Of a DNA stretch of 64,000 bases, positions 22,332 through 31,997 are shown one piece after another. This DNA is from Gymnopus androsaceus JB14. Taxonomy: Eukaryota; Basidiomycota; Agaricomycetes; Agaricales; Omphalotaceae. Each line of letters begins with the position of its first letter. The stretch's first letter is position 1. Made by a program: the position numbers and the translations under genes. The stretch lies in NCBI GenBank assembly GCA_009733575.1, contig ML769504.1, positions 123,630 to 187,629 on the forward strand, read 5' to 3'. The notes under the pieces were generated by a model. It ran no database searches and had not been told where the DNA came from. It saw only the letters and a program-made list of their open reading frames with translations.

Positions 22332-24952
22332 TGGGTGATGATAGCTGGCTTGTTTATCTGCTATTTTTCAGTTAGATAGGTATGTACATACATGGCGCAA
22401 TCAATATATGGATGCTTCGAATGTTATAATGAATGCCTTATTTTGAACCAATCAATTCTTTGATTAAAATGAATCAAAGCTTACAATATCACATCTTTGG
22501 GCAATCAATATTGCTTTGAAGGATATTTAGTGCACACATATACTGCTAGGAGGTTGCATTAGGCATTATACACAGATCTCCGAGAAAAAACCAATAATAC
22601 ATCCATTCATTCAGATGATAACATCAAGTCCTTGCGAGTGTTTATAGGGATACCCTAGGGATACCCAGGAATACCCCCAGGATGCCCAAGAATTTCCAAT
22701 GGCAAATAAACATATTGCCCAATGCATTCAAGATCACTTGAGATACATATTGAATGTTTTTCAGAGACCCTGAAAATGCCTCTATTCACTCCATAATTCC
22801 TCCTCCATTGAGTGCAGAAGCCTTCAAAAGCAGCATAGCAACCTTGAGGAGTCCTTGCTTGTCTCTGGAGGATCATAAAGTTGGTTTCAGCATACTGTTT
22901 TTGAATGTCCTTAGTATTTTTTTGCTAGCCTCAAGCTCTGACAGGGTGCCGACAGAGTAGCCTTGGCAATATTCAGGCCATACTAAAGTGTCTTCAATAG
23001 ACTTGTTATTTCCCTTGGGCCAGCATTGGTTCCCTGTGCTACTTGCACGTTAAGTCTGCCCTTCCATTTGGACAACTAAAATTAAACAAGGGGACTTTAA
23101 GTCTCTCTTGGATAACCCTAGTCCCCATAGGAAATGGGGGGTGTCCCTTGGGACCCTCAGGGAGCTTAGGGAGCCTGGGCTCTCTGGGTGTCCCAGGCAC
23201 ACTGAGGGTATCTGGGTTTGACTTAAATTTCCCTAGGCAATAGGGTACTTTTGCAGATGCTGAGTAATATGATTACTGTAAGACATTACTTATCTAGCAT
23301 TGAAATAGTGTATAAGCGATCAGTTCATGTCAGTTTATACTGATATAAACCAATTTGAATCTGGACTGATTTAAACTACATAATTGTATTGTATGGCACT
23401 GGTTGTATCAGTACAATCAGTACAAATACACAGTTTAACCAAATTTCAAGAAACCTTGTACTGGTGCAATTCATAATTTATTGGATTTGGGCCAAATAAA
23501 TTGTATTGTATTGTATCTCAAAACCCTAGTTTCAACACTCCCCCTTGCTGTCAAGAACCATACTACACCCAATTAATTCCATGGTTCAATCCATTTAATT
23601 CATTAAGCACCTATCATGCTGGAAATAGCACCTGCTTACCTGTATCAGGCTCTTATGGTTCCGAGACTTTGGAATACTGTTCCACGATGCCAAATGAACT
23701 GACCCCCAACTCCATTTGACTCAATGTTACAAACTTGACTCAATATTACTCATAATAACTAGTATATAAGCAGCCACAATTCTAAATTAGACCTTAGTTG
23801 TATATTTTGTATCCAAGTCTATATTTGAGAATAGGATTTTCTCATTGTATCCCAGTTTAATTACTGAAGGGCTCTTCTGATTCATTCCCAGCTGAATTAC
23901 ATCCTATAAGTTACAGTTTGACCTTAGAACTTACACTTTGGCACTGCTGAGCCTTCAAATACCCAATCCAATACCATTGTAGATTTGTAGTTGTTTATAC
24001 AACTATCTATACCCATAAACATCATTGTTTATTTCAATTTGAGAAGCCTTCAGACCATACATCTGAATTTGCCCTTCTATCAGAATATTCAACTTTTTGA
24101 CCAACTTAAACTTTCAACTTCCATTATCTTAACTATGATTGTAGGCAATAACCCTGCTACTCCTGACCATCCATGTTTTAATAGCTATTTACAATACATT
24201 AACTTTATGAGATATGGTGTCCCACTATTAACCTATTGAGAAGAGCATAACATAATCTATTCAAGCTAGCCTTGTTCTTAATGAATCAACTTTGGAGGGA
24301 TTAGTCTATGGCAGGCTTGTTGGTCCCCATTTTTCCCCATTTCACTTGGATATTTCTCCATTTTCCCTACAATTTCACCTTGCAAGACCATCTGAAATTT
24401 TTTAGCCTAGTTCTGGGTGGAAACATGTATCTCTACCAGGGGATATTGTATTTTTATTGGGGTATTGTTTCCCATTTAGATTTAAGATTACTTGATACAT
24501 ATTCTAAGGACTTTAATGTTGTAGAAATAACTGGCTCCCTGTGCAGAAATTAAAGTTGTTAGTTATGAATATAATTTATGAAGTTGAAATGATTTGGCTC
24601 AAAGTAGAATGTGATGCAAAAAAGTTGGAGTTGAACAAGTCAATGCATTCAATTGCAATCAGAGTCAATCAATCAAAAGTGGAAATATTTGGGGAATTTT
24701 AATGCCATAAGTTAGTTGTATTAAAATTGAACCTGAATTGAACATGCAACCTCTAAAAAGGTTATCAGTAACTCATATACCTGAACAGATGACAAAACCA
24801 CCAATACATCAAGATAGCACACATAGGTCAGCAACAGGGCAATAATTGGCAGCAACTGGCTACCTTGAAAGATTTTGATTGGGAAAGGTCAAAGGTTACA
24901 AGACCTTTTACACATGGAAAAGACCATGTTTTACCAGTATCAAAACTCATTA
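22332..24952. other. Gene-free AT-rich DNA with two short-word repeat blocks
   Basis: No credible gene. Near 22650-22710 the sequence repeats GGGATACCC and CCAGGAT words. Near 23130-23215 it repeats GGGAGCCTGGG and TCCCAGGC words. Both blocks are self-complementary like the element interiors elsewhere. The rest shows no structure I can name. Confidence 0.35.
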
Positions 24953-25315
24953 ATCTTGAATAGAGGTGGGCATGAATACGTACTCAAGTATATTTGTTAT
25001 TTGGGTCACATATATTTACCTCCAAAATCAGCTATTTATACTCAAGTAAATGCTCAAGTAATGAATATGCACAAATACAAATATTGTCCTCAAATACTCA
25101 AGCATATTCATTGGAAAAACAACATTGACAAACTAGTATAAATTAACCTATAAAACTACCTTTTTTAAGTATGTCTATGCATAACTCAAATCAGTATGAG
25201 TACAAGAGTGATATTTGTATAGTGTATATGTGCATGGACATCTAAGTGTAATAAAATCCCCATGGCTTAGTGGTTGTTAGTGGTTGCAGGCACTGCGGGC
25301 TTCCTGCAATAGCTA

Positions 25316-26096
25316 CTGGGTTTTGCATAATTTTGTGAAAATCAGATCGTTTTTTTTTTTCTCGGTCCGACTGGATCAACCGCATTTGGCTGCGTGATGT
25401 GACTCTTTCAATTCCACTCTCTTCCAACCTACGCTTGAAAATGAGCCTGCACTGAGCATTAGAACCATGTTGGAACAGTTGGAACATACTTGAAGACCTT
25501 ATTGCGTGCTTCACCTCAAGGCCATCCTCATTGTGATAATCACTGCAACTACCATGTATGGCCCGCTCTTCCACAGCAAACTTTGGTGGTATTGCCTCAG
25601 TATTACTTTGGTGGCTGACCTTGAGGCCATTCTATCTTGCTATCTTTATACATTGACCTTTTTCTCATCATATTTATCACTCTTGCTCCTCTCGGAAGGC
25701 CTTATCACTTGATCTGTTCATCTCGGGGCATTCATCATTGTGATTGTGAATGATATCGCCAACTGAGTCTATTCAGAGCCGCATTAAGGTTATGAAGAAC
25801 GTCGAAGTTCGACATTCTTCATAACCTTTGCTGCTGATCCAGCAGAGCATCCGACTCTTCAAGCACAATCTTCCATGGTAACATTCTCTTCTGTCGTGTA
25901 GCAGTGATAGATCCGCCTCTTCAAATCATCTGAGAGTGGTGGAGCCATAGTGCTGGGCAAGCGGGGGCAAGCATGGTATGCATTGTCCTCTGTTGTCCTG
26001 CGTTGTCAGTGTCACATCACGCAGCCAAATGCGGTTGATCCGGTCGGACCGAGAAAAAAAAACGATCTCATTTTCACAAAATTATGCAAAACCCAG
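25316..26096. mobile_element. 781-bp inverted-repeat element with TA flanks, nested in the hAT-like element
   Basis: Terminal inverted repeats of about 85 bp start CTGGGTTTTGCATAATTTTG and end with the complement. They differ at only a few positions, mostly the length of an internal T run. TA lies on both sides (25314-25315 and 26097-26098), consistent with Tc1/mariner-type target duplication. There is no transposase, so it is non-autonomous. The near-identity of the arms suggests a recent insertion. Confidence 0.75.
25786..25828. repeat. Near-perfect 43-bp palindrome
   Basis: AAGGTTATGAAGAA is followed by CGTCGAAGTTCGACA and then the complement TTCTTCATAACCTT. It lies in the middle of the TA-flanked element and could form a hairpin or a small-RNA precursor; neither is shown by the sequence alone. 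Confidence 0.6.
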
Positions 26097-26390
26097 TAAC
26101 CAGCTGAGTTCAATTCCTGATCGTGCCACAATTATTTATACCCATTGGGTACTAATGATGCACTTATAAGCAATGTAAATTATTATTTCAGTGCTGAAGT
26201 TGAGTATTGATTATTCATCAATATTCACAATTAAATGACTACAAATATTTGTGACTCTGAAATGGATATTTTGACTCAAGTAATTATTTGTGTCACAAAT
26301 AGATTCATCAAAAAATTACTCTATTTGCAAATAATGAATACCAAAAATTCGCAAATATTTGAAAATATTCACTATTTGTGCCTATCTCTA

Positions 26391-26904
26391 ATCTTGAATC
26401 CTTTTTTGGAAGGAATCATGGCAATTTACGAAGGGATTGACCTTTTTCCCAGCGGAATATTGATTAGATTTTATGGAGTTTTTTTTGGCTGGGATTAGGG
26501 GAAAACTTTATTATTTACAAACTATTTCCCTGAACTAGTTTCGGCCTCCATTTATTCGATACCGCAAAGTGTAACGTGTTAGGTTGAGCAAGCTGACCAG
26601 CCGGGCCAATCAATACAGGATTAATTACAATGAAAAGAGGTTTCTCAATAGAATCATCCATCTTTCACACACCATTTGAATAAAATTACTGCAGCTTTGT
26701 GGGGTATGACAGACATACAGGGTGAAAAAACAGATAATGGCAATGATTTCATACTGCTCGTGCCTGAGTAGCTTCAGGCGATGCCTAGATGGGAATTGAA
26801 TTTTTGACAGACAAATGTGTTTCATAGATAGTATGCATGATTTCAAGGCCAGGAGAAATGTTAAGTTTAAGGCAAGTGCTACGTGTCACTGGAGCATGAA
26901 CATG
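26391..26904. other. Intergenic, nothing recognised
   Basis: Only short frames on either strand. It begins with the right target duplication of the hAT-like element and ends at the left duplication of the next element. Confidence 0.35.
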
Positions 26905-26913
26905 GGTGGATTG

Positions 26914-27582
26914 GGATCATTCTATCTGGTAACCCCCTTGTTGCGAAACAACCCTCTAATGATCACGTGATCTCCGGTCACTCCGAACGTTCACCGTTCA
27001 GCACTAGTATTTTAATAATATAATCTGAGTAATTTTATAGTGGCAGATCGGGGCGGAAAAATTTAAGTTGGGGGCGGGATATGTGTCCACTGGCACTTTT
27101 AGGCTTTAGCTCAAGGGGCGTTTGGCATTTAAATGGCAAACGTGATGCCTAGCTTCCGCATTTGGTGACAGCTAGGTGGTCAGTTATTAAAATATTCACG
27201 AGATAAGTTATTGCTTCATCTCATTCATTCAATGTTGGTGTGATGCGCCCTGAAGCCGCGACTCTCATTTGTGATGGTGACTACCAGATTCGGTCATTGC
27301 CATGGTAGCGTGGATTGGACAGCTTACCAGCAATTTACAACAATGGCACTACATCTGCCACTTCAATGCCGAATGCCTCTCGCTTGAGTCGCTGGGGCTC
27401 TCCCGGGGAGTAGTCGGCATGTTGCTATGGCCGCCGACTCAATTATACAATATTTATTTTAACATACTGTATATATGTATTATTGTAGTGTGACCCATTA
27501 AGTCTCCGTTGTAACCGCCGGTGTTACATGGGGTTGTTGGAGGGTTGTTGTGCAACAACAGGGTTGCTAAATAGAATAATCC
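26914..27582. mobile_element. Mutator-like miniature element with 9-bp target duplication
   Basis: Left end GGATCATTCTATCTGGTAAC and right end complement GGATTATTCTATTTAGCAAC pair over about 45 bp, including a shared CAACAACCCTC-type stretch. An exact 9-bp duplication GGTGGATTG flanks it (26905-26913 and 27583-27591). A 9-bp duplication points to the Mutator-like superfamily. The interior has no transposase. A related, larger element lies at 48545-49788. Confidence 0.8.
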
Positions 27583-27677
27583 GGTGGATTGTGTGAATCT
27601 CTTTAATTTTCCTTTGTGGAATTGATCTCGATCACAAGCGACAAGACCCTCCCTTCCCTTCGGTCAGAGTCGGGATA

Positions 27678-28667
27678 TCATTTTCCACCGCGTTTCTCGC
27701 GAGATGCAAAGCTCTCGAGGGCGTGGATACAGTCGCTTTCGGTGAGCTCTGGCCACATCTTGTTGTGGATAAAGTGGAGTTCTGTGGTCTGCGTATCCCA
27801 TAGCATAAACCCGCTTGTCCTACAAAGGTGCTGATTAAGGCACATGTAAACCAGAGTCGAATTGTCGAACATACCTGCTCTCCGAAGTTCGGATGATTAG
27901 ATCGACGGGAGGAACGGATATTTTGGAGCAAAATGTCTTCCGACTGATGCTATCCTCGTTCAACTCCTCACCAGATTCTAAAACTTCCCTCACCGCACGC
28001 AGAACCTCGTCTCTTCCACCGTATCTGCAAAATTTCATGTAAATGAAAAAGAAGCGAGATATATATAATGGATAGACAGACCCTACAGCAACCAACATGA
28101 TAGCACATGAGTAAGACTCCGTTTCTTTCTCCAGAAACTTGATTGCATCAAGGACATGCTGTGGTAGATCTGCCAAAGTGCCAATGAAACGGACGCGAAT
28201 CTGGGAGCGATGAATGCTGGATGTAAATGCAATGGACCTGAAAGTAGCTGTTAACACTACAAAAAGTCCTGCGAGTTCCTCGGCACTGCGCTGCAAATTT
28301 TCTTTGGAAAGCGCCCACATGGTCATATAGTTCACCTGCCGGCTCTCGTTGCTTTTGAGATAGTATGACCACCAGTCAATGAGATTTAACCAGGTCGTGG
28401 CGCCCTTCCAATGACCCCAAACTGCCTTGTGCCCGCGCAATTTTGCATATCTCCTGTTACCGTCCATCACAAATCCAACTGCACAAAAATTCAGTACAAG
28501 CATTGATGAAGTGAGCATCTACAGTACACACCATGTCGTGGAACTTTGATGTTCTCATGGAGCACGCGACGTGTACCCGTAAGGGTGCGGACATTATCGA
28601 GGAAATTCCGAACAGCCCAATAGAAGGATGTAAAAAAGAGAAGTACCAATCTCGGTATCAATGACAT
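27678..28667 (-). CDS. cis-prenyltransferase (polyprenyl diphosphate synthase family)
   Basis: The family adds isopentenyl units in cis to an allylic diphosphate, usually making dolichol precursors at the ER. I chose MSLIPRLVLLFFTSFYWAVR (28667) as start, giving one N-terminal membrane helix. An intron follows codon NIKVPRH, and the next exon opens VGFVMDGNRRYAKL, the diphosphate-binding signature. Further family blocks are YMTMWALSKENLQRS and DLIIRTSESR. After a 55-bp intron comes TSGFMLWDTQTTELHF and MWPELTES. The usual RTSGxxRLS appears as RTSESRTSG, keeping both arginines. The end is ASREKRGGK. Length is near 300 residues, usual for the family. The upstream exon is in frame with the DUF2236-like gene to its right, so fusion or read-through cannot be excluded. 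No disabling change was seen. Confidence 0.85.
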
Positions 28668-28689
28668 CCACAGAAAGACTCCTATCATC

Positions 28690-30025
28690 CAGTTTGCCTT
28701 CTGTGATGCAAGCTGCACATCAAGAACTAGAACTAGGATGCTCTGCGAACATGACTTCCCGGAAATAGCGGAGTCCATAGCCAGCCATTGAAGGACTGAA
28801 GTCGCATCTCCCGGTTTACGAGTTGGGGTACCTTCCACTGGATCAATTGAAAGCATCTCGCTACATGATTTCTTGAAAAGAAGTGAGTAGGAGAACCACA
28901 AAATTCTGAAACAACTAACCAGGAATATAGGCCATGAAGAGCGTTCCAACAATAGGAGAAAACATAGGGTAGCTCGCAACGGAGGAAGCAGATTCAGAAT
29001 GGGATAGAACAACCAAACAAGCCATATAACAAACTTTTGGAAGATATAACCATACCATGTTTTGAAGAGGACGCTCATGTACTCCTGGCGAGCGCACTCG
29101 GGGAGTATTTCAACCCCAACGGCCAGGCCCATGTACAAGAATAGAACGAGGAAATATGATTTGGGGCTAGAAAGTGTAGATGCTTTGACCTCTTCCATTA
29201 ATAAACGTGTCTGAGTGCTAAGGACCTGCGGGTGATCTAGACGAGGATAGAAGGAGGCTTTGAAAGTGTCATAGTCCTTTGAGAGAAGTCTATCCGAAAT
29301 GCCCATACGCATGCCAACGCAAGCAGTTTCCAGTACAATATTATCTTTGGCCTGCCTGGACAACCTATTTAATTGTAAGCAAATAATTTTCAGTCAAGTT
29401 CTCAGCAATACCGAATGGAACGACTTGACACACAAACTCCCAAAACGCTCATGGAAAGAGATTGTATTCCAAGTGATGGCATCCAAGAGTGATGCATAAG
29501 TTTCGTTGTCGTAACCATAGGTCGGGGTATCCTTTGAGACATGAAAGCGTTGTCGCATCTCCTCGATGACTTGGCAACTCTCAAGATCGCGATGTAACCA
29601 GCGAATCCAGCGCACAGTTTGTTCCTTCTCTTCAGATGCATCATCAGTCAACACCGCAGTGCATATGAGGATTTTTATAACATGCGCTACAAAATTTCGG
29701 CGGATAATTGAGTGGTGATAGGCCTTGATATCGATGAACAACAATAATCAGTATGATTGTCGCGAAAGTTGCGTACCATGAGGGAAAAACGACTATCTTG
29801 CATTTGAAGCATAAAGGCGGGAAAAATTCTATGAAGGCCAGCAAAGCTCGAATGAGCACGAGCCCTTGCAATATGATTCGCACCGAGGAAGACCATGGCC
29901 ATAAGAATTGTGAAACAAGTAAACCAAGTGCCGATGAAGTACACCGACAGGATAACAAGTATGAGCGGAAGGAAAAGTCGAATGTCTAGGTAAAAGGATG
30001 GGTTGCCAGTGAGTCTATTTTCCAT
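28690..30025 (-). CDS. DUF2236 / MpaB-type membrane oxygenase candidate
   Basis: Starts MENRLTGNPSFYLDIRLFLP at 30025, with two hydrophobic helices early on. An intron opening GTACG (near 29760) leads into AYHHSIIRRNFVAHVIKILI. Then come VRWIRWLHRDLES and YASLLDAITWNTISFHERFG. A second intron leads to LSRQAKDNIVLETACVGMRM and GISDRLLSKDYDTFKASFYP. The order (R-rich HS..RR block, LH motif, aromatic W..FHERFG block, LG/MG..LL...F segment) matches my memory of DUF2236, which contains MpaB-type prenyl-chain-cleaving enzymes and bacterial rubber oxygenases. A hydrophobic C-terminal region follows (FVIWLVWLFYPILNLLPPLR). The exact 3' end is uncertain: the frame runs on into the N-terminus of the cis-prenyltransferase. 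Function is inferred from family likeness only. Confidence 0.55.
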
Positions 30026-30282
30026 GGTGCGGTCGGGTTACTGTAGGATCCTTCGAAAGTGGTCTTTTATATGCGAATAGCCGCAGATAATCGGGGACTA
30101 GAATTACCCAAATCAAACAAGGTGCTATACTGAAAGCCACGCCTATAATTTTTGAATATAAACACTTTGACAGTGATAGTGACTATAGAAGAGGCGTATT
30201 ATTCACTAGAAAATCGGATACTGTATGTAGTAACCAAGCAAAGAGTCAGCTCGGGTACCATAATCGAACCCTTCTCAGGACA
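30026..30282. promoter_or_regulatory. Probable upstream region of the minus-strand DUF2236-like gene
   Basis: Position only; no defined promoter motif is seen. It ends at the boundary of the left inverted arm. Confidence 0.25.
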
Positions 30283-31282
30283 TATCAGCGCTCTGGAGAG
30301 GATACCCTTGCTCCTGAATGTATTAAGATGTCTTATCGAACATCCAGGTCTTGCAGATGTGCTCGGGCACTGTAGCTGAACCCTGCTTCATACATATCGG
30401 CAACTACAGTGCTTTGCATAATGATTCATCTATACACAGAGTATACATCCGATTATGCGATCCAATCACAGAAGAGACGGAAAGTTTTATGGGGTAATGG
30501 GAAGGTGTTATGCAGTAGCGGAAAGATGCCTGCCATCGCAGAACACCCTAAAGCACTATTCTAATCACTTCATTACATGCTTCCAAAGCCCTTGCCATTC
30601 TTGGATAGCAATTCGGATGACAGTCCGGGTCGGAGGTTCGAGTCGCTATGTGTGCAGTATATCAGCTCAGAGCTGTACACAACAACTTATTTCCCGGTTC
30701 TATCTTGGACGGGTAATATATACATCTACAGATTCTACACTTATTCACATATTCAGAACATGTTTCCTGTCGATCGGAACAGCGGGCACTGGATAATTAC
30801 GACCATAAGTTCCGGGGATGCTACGCGTTATGGCGGGAACTTCAAAAATTGAAGTACTCGCAGCAAAATTGATGTTACGCTGGAACTTTTAGTCAAATTT
30901 TAGCTTTATTTCGGCCATTTCTTTGGGCCTCGACATTTTTTTCCCACTAAATTCCGAGTTCCCAGACCCTTGTTACGTGTTATTATAATTTATTTTCAAA
31001 ATCATCAAGTTCCCGGGTGTGGCGTTACAGTTACGGAAACTCGGAAACTTATGGTCGTAACAGTGATACAGTAGTAGTGCAGGTACCCGCCGGTAACTGC
31101 TGTCACAAGTCATATTTGCAACCGTGAGGTATGAGCACCTGCGGATAATGACCATCCACAGGAGCACAATACTTGTTGATTTTTTTTTGGCGGATATGGC
31201 GGTCCTCCAAACCCAAAATCTAAAATCTCTATGTCTTTTTATTAATTTAATTAATCAAACACATTCAGCTTCTGCTAAATAT

Positions 31283-31505
31283 TGCCTGTTGCATAATCAT
31301 CTGGACATCGCCGAATTTTTTTACTTTGTTTCAATGTTTGTTTGTCCCAGGCACAGTCATGCCACAACCCAGAGCGCTGAAACGCGCTGGTAGTCCTGAC
31401 TTTTTCAGTGGGCGGGATGACCTTAACGTGACCGCGCCTGGGACAAACAAACATTGAAACAAAGTAAACAAATTCGGCGATGTCCAGATGATTATGCAAC
31501 AGGCA
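31283..31505. mobile_element. 223-bp miniature element, 4-bp target duplication proven by an empty site
   Basis: Terminal inverted repeats of about 70 bp begin TGCCTGTTGCATAATCATCT. ATAT flanks it on both sides (31279-31282, 31506-31509). The other inverted arm has the same sequence without the element and with a single ATAT (near 34238), which shows directly that the 223 bp were inserted. No coding capacity. Confidence 0.85.
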
Positions 31506-31539
31506 ATATCCTCGAACCTATCAAGTTCTACCCCAAGGG

Positions 31540-31655
31540 TTTACTATAGATTTAGCTAGGCAAATTGTGTTCCATTTTGTCAGCCTAAGACTGAATCATT
31601 GCGCGTTGGACTTCGTCACGAAATTATTTTGCATTCCAATGAAGTCGTGCCTCTA
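31540..31655 (-). pseudogene. Decayed copy of the P450 terminal exon
   Basis: The reverse strand reads the same exon as 34086-34190 of the P450 (TTSLECK..., then the AMIQS region). A TAG appears after the AMIQS segment, with several base losses. It shows that the inverted arms arose from a duplication that included the 3' end of the P450 gene. Confidence 0.75.
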
Positions 31656-31689
31656 AGTATATTCTCGTTAAGCAGCGGAAAGGTTTGAT

Positions 31690-31997
31690 GCAGTAGCGGG
31701 AAGGTGTTACAGTTGAAATCGGGAAGCCAGGATTCTACCGACCTTGTTTATTTGGTCTCGACTCCATTGAACGACTAGGTTCCCTTTAAACCCATACACT
31801 TGCCAAATTTTTGATAGATTGACATGGGTTATGGGGCTATGGGAAAGGTACGAATTTTACCCGCGAACCAGGTCGGGAACAATCTATGGGATATAAGGGA
31901 GTATGGGTTTCAAGGGTATGGGTTAGGAGAGAGTCGACTATAGCACGTCACAAAACTCTCTATCTGCTAACTCTCGTGTGTCCCAGTTTTTGCCCCC
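31690..31997 (+). promoter_or_regulatory. Upstream region of the P450 with blocks shared with the terpene synthase
   Basis: It contains GCAGTAGCGGGAAGGTGTTA (31691), CCAGGATTCTACCGACCTTG (31727) and GGGAGTATGGGTTTC (31898). Related words, partly inverted, occur upstream of the terpene synthase at about 35410-35800. No experimentally known promoter motif is recognised. Confidence 0.4.

Larger units (their letters stand above)
25255..26150 (+). repeat. tRNA-like sequence split by an insertion
   Basis: The bases left of the inner element (TGGCTTAGTGG near 25263) resemble an RNA polymerase III A box. The bases right of it (GAGTTCAATTCC near 26106) resemble a B box. Joined across the insertion they would lie at roughly tRNA spacing. 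The stems do not pair well, so this is at best a degenerate tRNA-derived SINE piece, not a tRNA gene. Confidence 0.25.
24961..26390. mobile_element. Non-autonomous hAT-like element, 8-bp target duplication
   Basis: The left end TAGAGGTGGGCA and right end TGCCTATCTCTA are inverted repeats. They are flanked by an exact 8-bp duplication ATCTTGAA at 24953-24960 and 26391-26398. An 8-bp duplication with TAGAG-type ends is typical of hAT transposons. The 1430-bp body has no transposase, is rich in CAAATATTTG-like words, and contains a second, later insertion at 25316-26096. Confidence 0.8.
30283..31674. repeat. Left arm of inverted repeat flanking the P450 gene
   Basis: This stretch, minus the element at 31283-31505, matches the reverse complement of 34072-35225 with roughly 85-90 percent identity by eye. 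Shared landmarks include the ATCCAATCACAGAAG block, CAGCTCAGAGCTGTACACAA, the CCGGTAACTGCTGTCACAAG block and TTAATTAATTTAATAAAAAG. The arm reaches into a decayed copy of the last exon and part of the last intron of the P450. Confidence 0.8.

Noticed and set aside
23331..23960. Solo long terminal repeat of a copia-like element
   Set aside because: A TATA-like stretch and pyrimidine tracts are suggestive, but no terminal dinucleotides with a target duplication could be found.
25255..26150. Functional tRNA gene split by an insertion
   Set aside because: Box-like words are present but the acceptor and T stems do not pair.
30577..30852. Open frame conserved in both inverted arms as a gene
   Set aside because: Conservation follows from recent duplication of the arms; the frame differs in length and reading between copies.
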